NCBI GenBank assembly: GCA_017983515.1
Contig: JAGOBF010000002.1
Coordinates: forward strand, 124,001 to 188,000
DNA length: 64,000 bases
Direction of reading: 5' to 3'
Origin: Promineifilum sp.
GTDB lineage: Bacteria > Chloroflexota > Anaerolineae > Promineifilales > Promineifilaceae
This document shows positions 38,065 through 47,605 of this stretch, piece after piece. The first letter of the stretch is position 1. Each line of letters starts with the position of its first letter. Made by a program: the position numbers and the translations under genes. The notes beneath the pieces were generated by a model that worked only from the letters and a program-made list of their open reading frames with translations, was not told the origin of the DNA and searched no databases.

Positions 38065-39672
38065 ATGAGATTTGAAAACTATTCATTCCCTTCGCGACGG
38101 GTCCCGGTGGCCGCTCGCCACGGCTTAGTAGCCACCAGCCAGCCGCTGGCGGTGCAAGCGGGGCTGGCAGTCATGCAGGCCGGGGGTAACGCCGTGGACG
38201 CGGCCATCGCCACCGTTGCTACGTTGTGTGTCGTCGAGCCTTGTTCCACGGGCATCGGCGGGGATGCTTTTGCGCTCATCTGGTCGGCCGCCGAGGGGCG
38301 GCTCTATGGCTTGAACGCCAGCGGCCCGGCCCCGATGGGGCTGACGGCCGATTGGGTGCGGAGCCACGGGTTCGCCACCTTTCCGGCGCGGGGCGGGTTG
38401 CCGGTCACCGTTCCCGGCGCACTGCGCGGTTGGGAGCTGGCGCTGGGCCGCTTCGGCACTATGGGATTGGACACATTACTTCGGCAGCCCATCGACTACG
38501 CCCGGAACGGCTTTCCAGTCAGCCCGGCCATTGCCCGCGCCTGGGCCAATTCGACCGAGCTTCTGGGCCGCTTGCCCGATTCCCAGCGGGTGTGGCTGCC
38601 CGCCGGGCGCGCGCCGCGGGCGGCCGAACTATTCCGCAATCCCGAATTCGCGACCACATTGCAGGCCCTGGCCGAGATCGGCTATGACGCTTTTTATACC
38701 GGTGACATCGCGGCGCAGATCGTCGCGGCCGTTCGCGCCGATGGCGGGATGATGATCGAAGATGACCTGGCCGCCTATCGAGCCGAGTGGGTCGAGCCTA
38801 TCGCCGTCGACTACCGCGATGGCTATACGTTTCACGAGATTCCGCCCAACGGGCAGGGTCTGGCAGCATTACTGGCGCTCAACATCGTGCGGGATTTCGA
38901 TTTAAACCATATGACTTACGGGTCGGCCGACTACTATCACGTGTTGCTCGAGGCGATGAAGTTGGGATTTGTCGACGCTCAGGCCTACATCGCTGATCCC
39001 CGTCAGGTGTCGGTGCCGGTCGAGGCGCTGTTGAGCCGCCGCTATACGCGCGAGCGGCGGGCCCTGATCGACGGCCAGACCGCCTTGTGGCCCGAGCCGG
39101 GCCAGCCGGCCGCCCAGGGCGACACAGTCTACCTGACCGTTGCCGACGAGGCCGGCAATATGGTGAGCTGGATTCAGAGCCTCTACATGGGCTTTGGCAG
39201 CGGCATCACCGCCGGTCGGACGGGTGTGCAGCTACAAAATCGGGGCGCGAATTTCAGTCTGGCGCCCGGTCATCCCAATGAGGTTGCGCCCGGCAAACGC
39301 CCTTATCACACCATTATTCCCGGCTTCATCAGCCGTGACGGGCGGCCGTGGGCCAGCTTTGGCGTGATGGGCGGCTTTATGCAGCCGCAAGGCCATTTGC
39401 AGGTGGGGGCTAACTTGATTGATTTTGGCATGTCCCCCCAGGCTGCGCTGGATGCACCGCGCTTCAACTGGTTACAAGGGAGGGACGTCGCCCTCGAACC
39501 GGATATCGGCGATGAGGTACGCGCCGAGCTTGCCCGGCGTGGGCACGCGCTGCGGCCGCGAGGCGAACCTTTGCACTATGGCGGCGGCCAGGTGATCCTG
39601 CGTGATTCTGACACGGGCGTGCTCATCGGCGGCACGGAACCGCGCAACGACGGCGCAGTGGCGGGATGGTAG
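38065..39672 (+). CDS. ggt: Gamma-glutamyltransferase
   Basis: This N-terminal nucleophile hydrolase hydrolyses or transfers gamma-glutamyl groups from glutathione-like compounds. It is made as a precursor that cuts itself before a Thr. The 535-residue product shows GGNAVDAAIA and PCSTGIGGDAFALIW in the large subunit, the expected nucleophile Thr in GDTVYLTVADEAGNMVSWIQ, and FGSGITAGRTGVQLQNRG in the small subunit. The usual TTH reads TVY here, so the subgroup is atypical. There is no signal peptide, so it seems cytosolic. The ATG at 38065 matches the family start. It is divergent from lexA. Confidence 0.9.
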   Translation: MRFENYSFPSRRVPVAARHGLVATSQPLAVQAGLAVMQAGGNAVDAAIATVATLCVVEPCSTGIGGDAFALIWSAAEGRLYGLNASGPAPMGLTADWVRSHGFATFPARGGLPVTVPGALRGWELALGRFGTMGLDTLLRQPIDYARNGFPVSPAIARAWANSTELLGRLPDSQRVWLPAGRAPRAAELFRNPEFATTLQALAEIGYDAFYTGDIAAQIVAAVRADGGMMIEDDLAAYRAEWVEPIAVDYRDGYTFHEIPPNGQGLAALLALNIVRDFDLNHMTYGSADYYHVLLEAMKLGFVDAQAYIADPRQVSVPVEALLSRRYTRERRALIDGQTALWPEPGQPAAQGDTVYLTVADEAGNMVSWIQSLYMGFGSGITAGRTGVQLQNRGANFSLAPGHPNEVAPGKRPYHTIIPGFISRDGRPWASFGVMGGFMQPQGHLQVGANLIDFGMSPQAALDAPRFNWLQGRDVALEPDIGDEVRAELARRGHALRPRGEPLHYGGGQVILRDSDTGVLIGGTEPRNDGAVAGW

Positions 39673-39784
39673 AAAGTGACGAGTGATAAATAAAGAGGTG
39701 ATGTAGCGGCCGCGGCCTGTGATCCGCCGGCCATATGGATTGGCAATCCGGTGCATCGTTCGCTATACTATGGCTTCCAAATAC

Positions 39785-40084
<300 letters not shown>

Positions 40085-40140
40085 CGTTGGTTGACAAAAC
40101 GGGCCGCCTCAAGTGGGGCGGCCCGTTTTGTTAACCAACG
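40085..40140. terminator. Very long bidirectional terminator hairpin
   Basis: Arms of 24 nt (40085-40108 and 40117-40140) pair with a single G-T wobble around an 8-nt loop. The GC-rich inner stem and the A/T-rich outer stem give a T tract on both strands, so it can end both the tRNA-side transcript and the minus-strand oxidoreductase transcript. Confidence 0.85.
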
Positions 40141-40171
40141 TTAAACACCGCGTCAAGCGGCGCTGTATCGC

Positions 40172-42211
40172 TTAATTCGCCAGCGGCATGGCCATCGCCT
40201 CGACTACCAGTTCGGCCACGTCGCGTACCTGCATAGGATCGCCTTGGTCGCGGTTGGCATCACTCATCATCGTATGGCAGAAGGGGCAGCCGACGGCCAG
40301 CACGGCCGCGCCGGTGGCCTGGGCTTCGCGGAAGCGATTGGCGTTGACCGTCTCGCCGGTCAGGCCGTGTTCCTCTTCCTTCCAGTATTGCGCGCCGCCC
40401 GCGCCGCAGCAGAAGGAGTCCTTGCCATTGCGCGGCATTTCCATCAGCGTCATGCCGGCCGAGGCCAGCGCGGTGCGCGGTTCGGCGATGACGCCGTTTT
40501 GGCGGCCGAGATAGCAGGGGTCGTGGAAGGTCGCCTTCTCCAACGTCTGACCGTTCAACTGTAGTTTGCCCCGGCCGACGAGATCGGCGATGAGCTGGGT
40601 GTGATGGAAGACCGTGTAATGGCCGCCCAGCTCGCCGTACTCCTTTCCAATGGTCGTGAAGCAGTGGGGGCAACTGGTGACGATGCGTCGCTCGTTGGCC
40701 CCCGCAGCGTTGAGCGTCTCGATATTGGCCTCGGCCATCGCCTGAAAAAGCGGCTCATTGCCGGCGCGGCGAGCAGAGTCGCCGGTGCAGGTCTCATCGT
40801 CGCCCAATACGGCGAAGCTAATTTCCGCCTCGTGAAGAATGGTCGCCACGGCACGCACGGTCCTCTGAGCGTCGGGGTTGAACGCCCCGGCGCAGCCGAC
40901 CCACAGCAAATACTCGTAGCCGGGATTTTCCTCGACGGTCGGCACGTCGAACGGCAGCGGTTCGGCCCACTCCATGCGGCTGCCTTGCGCCTGCCACGGG
41001 TTGCCCATGCGCTCCATGCCGACGAAGGCGCCCTTGAGCTGCTCCGGGAACTCACTCTGCATCATCACCAGATCGCGGCGAATTTCCATGATGTCCAGCA
41101 TGGGGACGTTGCCCACAGGACAGATTTCGATGCAGTGGCCACAGGCCGTGCAGGCCCAAACGGCGCTTTCGCTGATAGCGTAGTCCAGGAGCGGCGTGCC
41201 GTTGGCCGCTCCGGCGGCCAGGGCGGGCATGTTCTCGCGGATGTAGTAGCGCTTGTTGATCTCCAGCGCCGACGGGGATAGCTCCTTGCCGGTATTATAA
41301 GCCGGGCAGACTTCCTGGCAGCGATTGCACATGATGCAGGCAAAAGCATCGAGAATGTGCTTTTGGGGCAGATCGTCGAGGTCGTTGGCCCCGAACTGCT
41401 CAATGGTTTCGTCATCGATGTCGAGCTTGAACATCTGCCCCAGGTAGGTGCGCTCCGGGCTGGTCATGAAGTTGAGCGGCCCCATGAACAGGTGAGCGTG
41501 CTTGGTGTAGGGGAAGTAGGGCAGGAATATCAGGATAAGGCCAACGGCCAGCCACCAGAACAGATGCCAGCCAAAATTGAGCACGTTGGGCGACAGGCCG
41601 CTCAGGAACGACCCGGCGATGAAATTGGCAACCGGCTGCCAGGCGTCGGCTCCGTGTTGGGCGACGGCGAACGACGCGGCCAGTAGTCGCGAACCGACGT
41701 GCATCAAGATGAACAGGCCGACGATGAGCGAGTCGACGGCGATGCCGCCCTCACGCACGCGCGCCATGAGTTTGACGTTCTCGCGAATCTTTAGCGCCGG
41801 GTCCTGGGCGGCAAAGCGGCGCAGCAGGAAGTAGACGACGCCAATGATGACGGCGGCGGCGAACAAGTCGGCCGCCAGTCGGAAAATATCGCCGATGATA
41901 TTGCCTTCGAAGAATCGAAAGCCGGGGATGAGGCCTTCGAGAATATCGATGACGTTGACGAGGCCATAGAAAATAAAGCCGAAGGCCACGCCGTAATGGA
42001 ACAATGAAGTGATTTTGCGGTGACGGATGATGCGGCCCTGGGTGAAAAGGGCGGCGATGCCGGCCATCACGCGGCGAGGTAGCTCGTCGAGATAGAGCTT
42101 GGCCTGGCCGCGACCAATAACCCGCGCCATCATGGTAAACGTGTTAGCCACGGCCGTGAAGCAAATGGCGACTAACAACAGAAACATAATGCGTTCAAAG
42201 GATGATAGCAT
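40172..42211 (-). CDS. Membrane HdrD/NarI-type iron-sulfur oxidoreductase, likely ETF:menaquinone oxidoreductase
   Basis: The 679-residue protein begins with a NarI-like membrane domain (about 1-250, five or more helices with several His for haem b). Two [4Fe-4S] motifs follow, CIMCNRCQEVCPAYNTG and CTACGHCIEICPVGN, then two cysteine-rich CCG domains, the second with DPCYLGRQNG and FCCGAGGAQ. This order matches the EMO-type enzyme that takes electrons from acyl-CoA dehydrogenase through ETF and reduces menaquinone. The acyl-CoA dehydrogenase at 26251-27396 would fit, but no ETF genes lie in the window. A heterodisulfide reductase-like role is the alternative. AGAGGAAG stands before the ATG. 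Confidence 0.87.
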   Translation of the reverse strand: MLSSFERIMFLLLVAICFTAVANTFTMMARVIGRGQAKLYLDELPRRVMAGIAALFTQGRIIRHRKITSLFHYGVAFGFIFYGLVNVIDILEGLIPGFRFFEGNIIGDIFRLAADLFAAAVIIGVVYFLLRRFAAQDPALKIRENVKLMARVREGGIAVDSLIVGLFILMHVGSRLLAASFAVAQHGADAWQPVANFIAGSFLSGLSPNVLNFGWHLFWWLAVGLILIFLPYFPYTKHAHLFMGPLNFMTSPERTYLGQMFKLDIDDETIEQFGANDLDDLPQKHILDAFACIMCNRCQEVCPAYNTGKELSPSALEINKRYYIRENMPALAAGAANGTPLLDYAISESAVWACTACGHCIEICPVGNVPMLDIMEIRRDLVMMQSEFPEQLKGAFVGMERMGNPWQAQGSRMEWAEPLPFDVPTVEENPGYEYLLWVGCAGAFNPDAQRTVRAVATILHEAEISFAVLGDDETCTGDSARRAGNEPLFQAMAEANIETLNAAGANERRIVTSCPHCFTTIGKEYGELGGHYTVFHHTQLIADLVGRGKLQLNGQTLEKATFHDPCYLGRQNGVIAEPRTALASAGMTLMEMPRNGKDSFCCGAGGAQYWKEEEHGLTGETVNANRFREAQATGAAVLAVGCPFCHTMMSDANRDQGDPMQVRDVAELVVEAMAMPLAN

Positions 42212-42361
42212 GTTGTGCTTCCTCTTTATTCGCCGTAGACAGGGGAATTTGGGTGCCGGCGGCGAGTGTTGTCAATAGAAGGAATGGGCCTGTACCTTAA
42301 AGTCTAGCCCAAGTGATGGATTGGGCAAGACGTAGGAAAGGCCAAGTCCCGACAGTATTAG

Positions 42362-42381
42362 AAATACATTATAACGTATTT
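42362..42381. promoter_or_regulatory. Palindrome, possible operator
   Basis: AAATAC and GTATTT form an inverted repeat separated by 8 nt, in an A/T-rich patch of a GC-rich genome between two divergent genes. It has the size of a dimeric repressor site, but no regulator is encoded next to it. Confidence 0.35.
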
Positions 42382-42526
42382 TTGACGCGCTGCATCATAT
42401 TGCATTGGGGCAATTATCCGGGTGCAGAGCCACGTTTTTCTATATCTTCGCCACCGGTGATCACCTTACCACTACGAACCGGCAGCGATCAGCCTACGCA
42501 AAGTACAGTCCGCGCCGACAGTTCGT

Positions 42527-42532
42527 TATAAT
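42527..42532 (+). promoter_or_regulatory. -10 element of the glycosidase-glycosyltransferase operon (leaderless)
   Basis: A perfect TATAAT ends 8 nt before the ATG at 42541. No -35 or ribosome site is evident. Confidence 0.5.
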
Positions 42533-42540
42533 GGAGCGTT

Positions 42541-43929
42541 ATGGATGTTGACAATCGTACTGCGCGGCGATGGGGCGGCCGTTTGCTCGTCGTTGCCGCC
42601 ATCGTCGCTCTGCTGGCTGCCCTGTGGCCCGACGCGACCTCGCTGGTTGACCTGACCGGCGAGGAAGCACTGCGCGGCCAGGTGGTCGGGATCGTTCACT
42701 GGCTCAACGCCGCCATCCGGCCGCAGCCCGATTTGCGGCCAGAGGCCGTCGCCGGGTCTCCCAATGCCTTTCCGGCCGTTTCCGCCTTCGGCGTCAACAC
42801 CTTCTTGCAGGTAGAGGCGGAGGAAGCTAAACGCGCCCGCAGTCTCGACCTGGTGAGCGATGCCGGCCTGCGCTTTATCCGGCAGGAGTTCACCTGGGAA
42901 GACATCGAAATCCACGGCAAGGGCGATTTCATTGACCGGCGCAACGACCCGGCCGGGGTGGACGCCTGGCTCAAGTATGACCACATCGTTGATCTGGCCG
43001 CTGAACGCGACCTGGCGATCATCGCCCGCCTGAGCAACCCGCCGGCCTGGAGTCGCGCCGCCGGTGATGAACTGGGCACAAATGCCCCGCCCGATGACTT
43101 CGACGACTTCGGCGACTTCGCCGCGGCCGTGGCCGAGCGTTACCGGGGGCGCATCCACACCTACCAGGTATGGAACGAGCCGAACGGCAACGAGGAGTGG
43201 GGCTTGCAGGACGTCGATCCGGAGGCGTTCACTCAACTGTTATGTGTCGCCTATGAGCGCATCAAGGCCGCCGATCCCCAGGCCGTGGTGCTGGCCGCGG
43301 CGCTGACGCCGACGGTAGCCAACGATGGCCGCCACATGAACGATCTCATCTTTCTGCAACGCATGTACGATGCCGGTGCGGGGGCGTGCTTCGACGTCTT
43401 CGCCGCCCAGGGCTACGGACTGTGGTCCGGCCCGACCGATCAACGCTTGCGGCCGACGATCATCAATTATGCCCACAACCTCTTCTTACGCGATCTCATG
43501 GTGCGCAACGGGGACGCGAACAAGGCCATGTGGATCAGTGAGATGGGCTGGAACGTGGCCCCGGACAGCGTGCGGCCCGACTTCGGCCGCGTGACCGAGG
43601 CGCAGCAGGCGCGCTACACCGTGGGAGCCTACCGCCGGGCGCAGGAGGACTGGCCTTGGATTGGCGTCAATAGCTACTGGTTCCTCAAGCGCCCGGCCGA
43701 CTGGGAAATCAACGCAGCGTGGTATTATTTCCGCATGCTGGAGCCGGACTTCACGCCGTTACCGGTTTATGACGCTGTGGCCGATTATGCGACCGCCGCG
43801 CCCGACTTGTCGCCCATGCCCGCCTGGAAATACACCTGGATGCGAACGCGGCCAGGATTATTCCTGTTTGGCTCGGCCGTCCTGTTCTATAGCCTCTTGC
43901 GCGCCCTTACGCCGCCAACCGCCAGATGA
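42541..43929 (+). CDS. Membrane-anchored clan-A glycosidase-like protein
   Basis: The 462-residue protein has an N-terminal membrane helix (about 12-30), a catalytic (beta/alpha)8-like domain and a C-terminal hydrophobic segment (PGLFLFGSAVLFYSLLRAL). The likely acid/base Glu is in TYQVWNEPNGNEEW (about 212) and the likely nucleophile in WISEMGWNVAPD (about 333), as in GH5/GH39-like enzymes. It differs from the two tandem glycosidase-like proteins at 27-30 kb, sharing only the general motif pattern. It overlaps the next gene (ATGA), so a glycan-related function for both is likely. The substrate is unknown. Confidence 0.82.
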   Translation: MDVDNRTARRWGGRLLVVAAIVALLAALWPDATSLVDLTGEEALRGQVVGIVHWLNAAIRPQPDLRPEAVAGSPNAFPAVSAFGVNTFLQVEAEEAKRARSLDLVSDAGLRFIRQEFTWEDIEIHGKGDFIDRRNDPAGVDAWLKYDHIVDLAAERDLAIIARLSNPPAWSRAAGDELGTNAPPDDFDDFGDFAAAVAERYRGRIHTYQVWNEPNGNEEWGLQDVDPEAFTQLLCVAYERIKAADPQAVVLAAALTPTVANDGRHMNDLIFLQRMYDAGAGACFDVFAAQGYGLWSGPTDQRLRPTIINYAHNLFLRDLMVRNGDANKAMWISEMGWNVAPDSVRPDFGRVTEAQQARYTVGAYRRAQEDWPWIGVNSYWFLKRPADWEINAAWYYFRMLEPDFTPLPVYDAVADYATAAPDLSPMPAWKYTWMRTRPGLFLFGSAVLFYSLLRALTPPTAR

Positions 43930-45875
43930 GGGCCAATCGGCGACTTCTGCCGGCGGCCGTATTCGTGCTGTTGCTGGCGACCTTTCTGCGCTTCCACCTG
44001 CTGGGCGCACAATCATTCTGGAATGATGAAGGCAACAGCGCCCGGCTCAGCGAGCGCTCTATCCCCGCTATCGTGGAAGGAACGGCCAGCGACGTTCATC
44101 CACCGTTCTACTATCTGGCCCTGCGCGGCTGGCGTGAGCTTCTGGGCGAGACCGAATTCGGCCTGCGCGCCCTGTCGGCTTATGCCGGGGTGCTGACGGT
44201 AGCGACAGTCATGGCGGTAGTTCGGCGGGGAGATCTGACACCCAGGCGCAGGCACGGCCAGGCAAGAGGATGGGAAGAGAGTGACCGTGCGCCCTCGGAT
44301 GCTGCCGGCTTGGCATTGACCTCTTCGGCCGTCGCCGGGCTGCTGGCGGCCGTCAACCCGCTGCTGGTCTATTACAGTCAGGAAACGCGCATGTATGCCC
44401 TGCTGGCGTTGCTGGCGGCGTTGAGCGCCTGGGCATTGCTCAATTGGCTCGGCGGGACGCGACGGCGGCTCGGTTGGGCGGCGGCCTATATCGTGATGCT
44501 GGCCGCCGGGTTGTATACCCACTATTTCTTCCCGGCAGTCATCGCTGCCCAGGGGGCGGTGATGGCCCTGTGGTGGGTTCGGCCGGCGTGGGTGATCGAT
44601 CAGGTGCTCGCTGACCAGCGCGCTCATGGGCGACGACTGTTGGCTTGGGCAGGGACGGCCGCCATCGCGGCAATGATCTACGCGCCCTGGGTTCCCGTCT
44701 TCGTGCGGCAGATCGGCGGGCGGGGAGGCGCGCCGGCCGGGCTGGCCGCCTTCGCTTCGGCCGGCGCGCGTTGGCTGGCGTTGGGCAGCACCGTGGGCCC
44801 ACATGAGGCAACCTGGGCGATTGTGGCCTTCGTAGCGCTGGTCACGCTGGGTGTGGCCGCTGGCGGTCGGCGGTCGGCCGTTCCGCTGCTACTGGCCGCC
44901 ATTCCTTTGGTGTTCATGTATGGGGCTGGGGCCACCGATCCCGCCTTCTTCAAGTTCATGCTGGTCGCCGTGCCCTTTTTGGCCGTGTTGATGGGGCTGG
45001 CCTGGCGAAGCTCAGGGCCGGGCCGTATTCCGGCGTTGGTGTTGACTGTTGCTGTCCTGACCGGCAGCCTGTTATCGCTGAGCAACCTGTATGGCGACCC
45101 GGCCTTCGCGCGGGCCGACTATCGCGGCATGGCGGCGCGTATCGCCGCCGAGGCCCACCCCAACGCGGGGATCATCCTGGTCGCCCCGAACCAGTGGGAA
45201 GCGTTTACTTATTACCACCGTGATGGTGCGCCGGTCTATCCGCTACCCCGCGGCCGGCCCGACCCGGCGATTGTGGAGCCGGAGCTGGAACGCATTGCCG
45301 CCGCCCACGACCGGCTGTACGTTCTCTATTGGGGCGACGCTCAACGTGATCCGGAACACATTATCGAACGTTGGCTAGACTCGCACACGTTCAAGGCGTC
45401 GGAAGAATGGGTGGCCGACGTGCGCTTCGCGGTCTATGCTGTGCCGAGCGCGGCCCCGGCCGAGGCGACGCCCAGCGGGGCCGCTTTCGCCGGACTGGAC
45501 GGCGGCACCATTACGTTGCATGAGTTCACTGTCTGGCCCTCAGCCGCCGCGCCGGGCGACGTCATTCAGGTGCGCCTGGTCTGGTCGGCCAACGCGCCTG
45601 CCGCCCGGCCCTACAAGGTTTTCCTTCACCTATTGGACGCGGCCGGCAACGTGGTCGCCCAACGCGACGGCGAGCCGGTCGGTGGTTCGCGGCCGACGAC
45701 CGGCTGGGCGGCCGGGGAACGGATCACCGACAATCATGGCCTATTGCTGCCGTCGAACTTGCCCACGGGGCGCTATTCGTTGCGCCTCGGTTTGTACGAT
45801 GCCTTTGATCCTCAGGTGCGACTGATTGTCGGCGGACAGGATGGGCTGGTGTTGGGCGAGATAGAGGTTCAATAG
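43926..45875 (+). CDS. GT39/ArnT-type membrane glycosyltransferase
   Basis: The 649-residue product has about ten membrane helices. An acidic motif follows the first helix (SFWNDEGNSARL), as in protein mannosyltransferases and ArnT, which move a sugar from a polyprenyl phosphate donor on the outer face of the membrane. The helical part is followed by a soluble C-terminal beta-sandwich (about 520-649) with PYKVFLHLLDAAGN and GRYSLRLGLYD. It starts inside the stop of the glycosidase-like gene (ATGA at 43926), so they are translated together. Donor and acceptor are not predictable. Confidence 0.85.
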   Translation: MRANRRLLPAAVFVLLLATFLRFHLLGAQSFWNDEGNSARLSERSIPAIVEGTASDVHPPFYYLALRGWRELLGETEFGLRALSAYAGVLTVATVMAVVRRGDLTPRRRHGQARGWEESDRAPSDAAGLALTSSAVAGLLAAVNPLLVYYSQETRMYALLALLAALSAWALLNWLGGTRRRLGWAAAYIVMLAAGLYTHYFFPAVIAAQGAVMALWWVRPAWVIDQVLADQRAHGRRLLAWAGTAAIAAMIYAPWVPVFVRQIGGRGGAPAGLAAFASAGARWLALGSTVGPHEATWAIVAFVALVTLGVAAGGRRSAVPLLLAAIPLVFMYGAGATDPAFFKFMLVAVPFLAVLMGLAWRSSGPGRIPALVLTVAVLTGSLLSLSNLYGDPAFARADYRGMAARIAAEAHPNAGIILVAPNQWEAFTYYHRDGAPVYPLPRGRPDPAIVEPELERIAAAHDRLYVLYWGDAQRDPEHIIERWLDSHTFKASEEWVADVRFAVYAVPSAAPAEATPSGAAFAGLDGGTITLHEFTVWPSAAAPGDVIQVRLVWSANAPAARPYKVFLHLLDAAGNVVAQRDGEPVGGSRPTTGWAAGERITDNHGLLLPSNLPTGRYSLRLGLYDAFDPQVRLIVGGQDGLVLGEIEVQ

Positions 45876-45911
45876 AAAACCCGGCGGCGAAGGTATCGGG
45901 AGCTACCCCTC

Positions 45912-45941
45912 TTGGCTAAGGCGTCGGAGGATTGGTACAAT
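45912..45941 (+). promoter_or_regulatory. lspA promoter (leaderless)
   Basis: TTGGCT (45912-45917), an 18-nt spacer and TACAAT (45936-45941) with a TGn extension are followed after 6 nt by the lspA ATG. There is no ribosome site. Confidence 0.55.
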
Positions 45942-45947
45942 GACGCA

Positions 45948-46562
45948 ATGATTGAGCAACATGAAGATACCGTCCCGGTAGACGGGGGCGGGCGGTCACC
46001 ATACGCCGTCGAGCCGGCTGCGGTTCCGGCCGAAGCACTTATTCACAAACCCGGCCTCGGCGAAAAGCTGTTGCCTTTTCTGATCATGGGGCTGGTATTG
46101 ACCCTCGACCAGCTGAGCAAGTACCTGGTTGAGACGCGCATCCCACTCTATAGCTATTGGGCGCCCATTCCCGGCTGGGAGAATGTGATCCGCTTTACCC
46201 ACACGGCCAATAGCGGTGCGGTTTTTGGGCTTTTCCAGGGCACCGGCATGTTCTTTGCCATTCTGGCGGTGATCGTGGCTGGGGCGATTATCTACTTCAA
46301 TGTGACGCTACCCGGCAGGCAATGGTTATTGCGCCTGGCGTTGGGCTTGCAGCTGGGGGGAGCGTTGGGCAACTTGACCGATCGGCTGCGACAAGGTCAT
46401 GTCACCGATTTCATCGATGTGGGCCCGTGGTACATCTTTAACGTGGCTGATATGGCTATTGTCGGCGGGGTTATCCTGTTTGGCATCGTCCTGATTCGGG
46501 ACGAACGGCAAGCTCGGAAAGCGGCTGTGGCGGGCCTGCAACCCGTCGATTCCCAGGAATAA
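45948..46562 (+). CDS. lspA: Lipoprotein signal peptidase
   Basis: LspA removes signal peptides from lipoproteins after lipid attachment. The 204-residue product has an extra polar N-terminal tail of about 40 residues, then four membrane helices. The aspartates of the active site are D154 in GHVTDFIDV and D168 in FNVADMAI; the GNLTDRL motif precedes them. The family is usually about 160 residues, so the N-terminal extension is unusual. The start at 45948 is set by the promoter 6 nt upstream. A lipoprotein-like glycosidase at 27-29 kb would be a substrate. Confidence 0.93.
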   Translation: MIEQHEDTVPVDGGGRSPYAVEPAAVPAEALIHKPGLGEKLLPFLIMGLVLTLDQLSKYLVETRIPLYSYWAPIPGWENVIRFTHTANSGAVFGLFQGTGMFFAILAVIVAGAIIYFNVTLPGRQWLLRLALGLQLGGALGNLTDRLRQGHVTDFIDVGPWYIFNVADMAIVGGVILFGIVLIRDERQARKAAVAGLQPVDSQE

Positions 46563-46650
46563 TGTTCGCCAACTGATCATTGAGACTTGTCGTGTCCGCA
46601 CGGCGCTGCTGATCTCGCGCCGCAAGCCGGCGACCGCGATAACAAAAATT

Positions 46651-47589
46651 ATGTCTTTATACGACCAAACAATTGAACTGGTCCTGGCGAACGTCGGCGA
46701 GCGTCTGGATCGCGCTCTAACCGAGTTGCTGCCCGATCTCTCGCGTATGCAGTGGCAAAAGCTCATCCGCGAAGGTCAGGTAAGCGTTGATGGGCAACGG
46801 GCCAAGGCTAGCTATCGCATCGTAGGCGGCGAGACGTTAGTAGCCCACATCCCGGAAGTCGTCGAGCCCGAAGTAGTGGCCGAGGACATTCCGTTGGACA
46901 TCCGTTATGAGGACAGCGACCTCATCGTCGTCAACAAGCCGCCGGGCATGGTCGTGCATCCGTCGCTGGGTCATGCCGACGGCACGCTGGTGAATGCGCT
47001 GTTGGCTCACTGTCCCGATCTGGAAGGCGTGGGCGGCGAGCGACGGCCGGGCATCGTCCATCGGCTGGACAAGGACACTTCCGGCCTCATCATCGCCGCC
47101 AAGCACGATCAGGCGCTGTGGCACCTACAAAACCAGTTCAAGCACAGAACGGTGGCGAAAGTGTATCTGACCTTGGTCAATGGCGCGCTGCAGCCGCCGG
47201 AGGCGCTCATTGATGCGCCCATCGGCCGCGACCCGCGAAGCCGCCAGAAGATGGCCGTGGTGACGACGGGCAAGGGGGATGCCCGCCCGGCGCAGACCGC
47301 CTTTCGCGCGCTGGCCTATTACACTGATTACACCTACGTGGAGTGCCGGCCGCAGACCGGGCGCAAACACCAGATTCGCGTTCACATGGCCTACATCGGC
47401 TTCCCCATCGTCGGCGATATTATTTACGGCCGGCGCAAAGACAGGCTGGGGCTGCAGCGTCAGTTCCTGCACGCAGCCGAACTCACTTTCCGGCGGCCGT
47501 CAGACGACGAAATGCTTCATCTGATTGCCGAACTGCCGTCCGATCTGGCCGACGCCCTGGCGGCGCTGAACAGCCCGGCTACTCTCTAG
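46651..47589 (+). CDS. rluD: RluD-type 23S rRNA pseudouridine synthase
   Basis: The 312-residue enzyme has an N-terminal S4 RNA-binding domain (about 15-75, ERLDRALTELLPDLSRMQWQ) and the catalytic HRLDKDTSGLIIAAK (about 135-149), whose Asp is essential. RPQTGRKHQIRVHM is the conserved C-terminal motif. It converts uridines in the large-subunit rRNA; the exact sites cannot be read from sequence. It follows lspA, a common arrangement in bacteria, and ends 16 nt from the first convergent M42 gene. Confidence 0.93.
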   Translation: MSLYDQTIELVLANVGERLDRALTELLPDLSRMQWQKLIREGQVSVDGQRAKASYRIVGGETLVAHIPEVVEPEVVAEDIPLDIRYEDSDLIVVNKPPGMVVHPSLGHADGTLVNALLAHCPDLEGVGGERRPGIVHRLDKDTSGLIIAAKHDQALWHLQNQFKHRTVAKVYLTLVNGALQPPEALIDAPIGRDPRSRQKMAVVTTGKGDARPAQTAFRALAYYTDYTYVECRPQTGRKHQIRVHMAYIGFPIVGDIIYGRRKDRLGLQRQFLHAAELTFRRPSDDEMLHLIAELPSDLADALAALNSPATL

Positions 47590-47605
47590 CCGGGCTCCCC
47601 CACGC

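Larger units (their letters stand above)
42212..42540. other. Divergent intergenic region
   Basis: About 330 nt between the oxidoreductase and the glycosidase gene. On the minus strand a perfect TTGACA lies at 42270-42275 but has no good -10 partner. The A/T-rich middle holds the palindrome at 42362-42381. The right end holds the promoter at 42527-42532. I see no gene here. Confidence 0.5.

Noticed and set aside
42313..42531. A 72-codon frame between the oxidoreductase and the glycosidase
   Set aside because: No ribosome site or homolog-like pattern, and it covers the promoter and palindrome.
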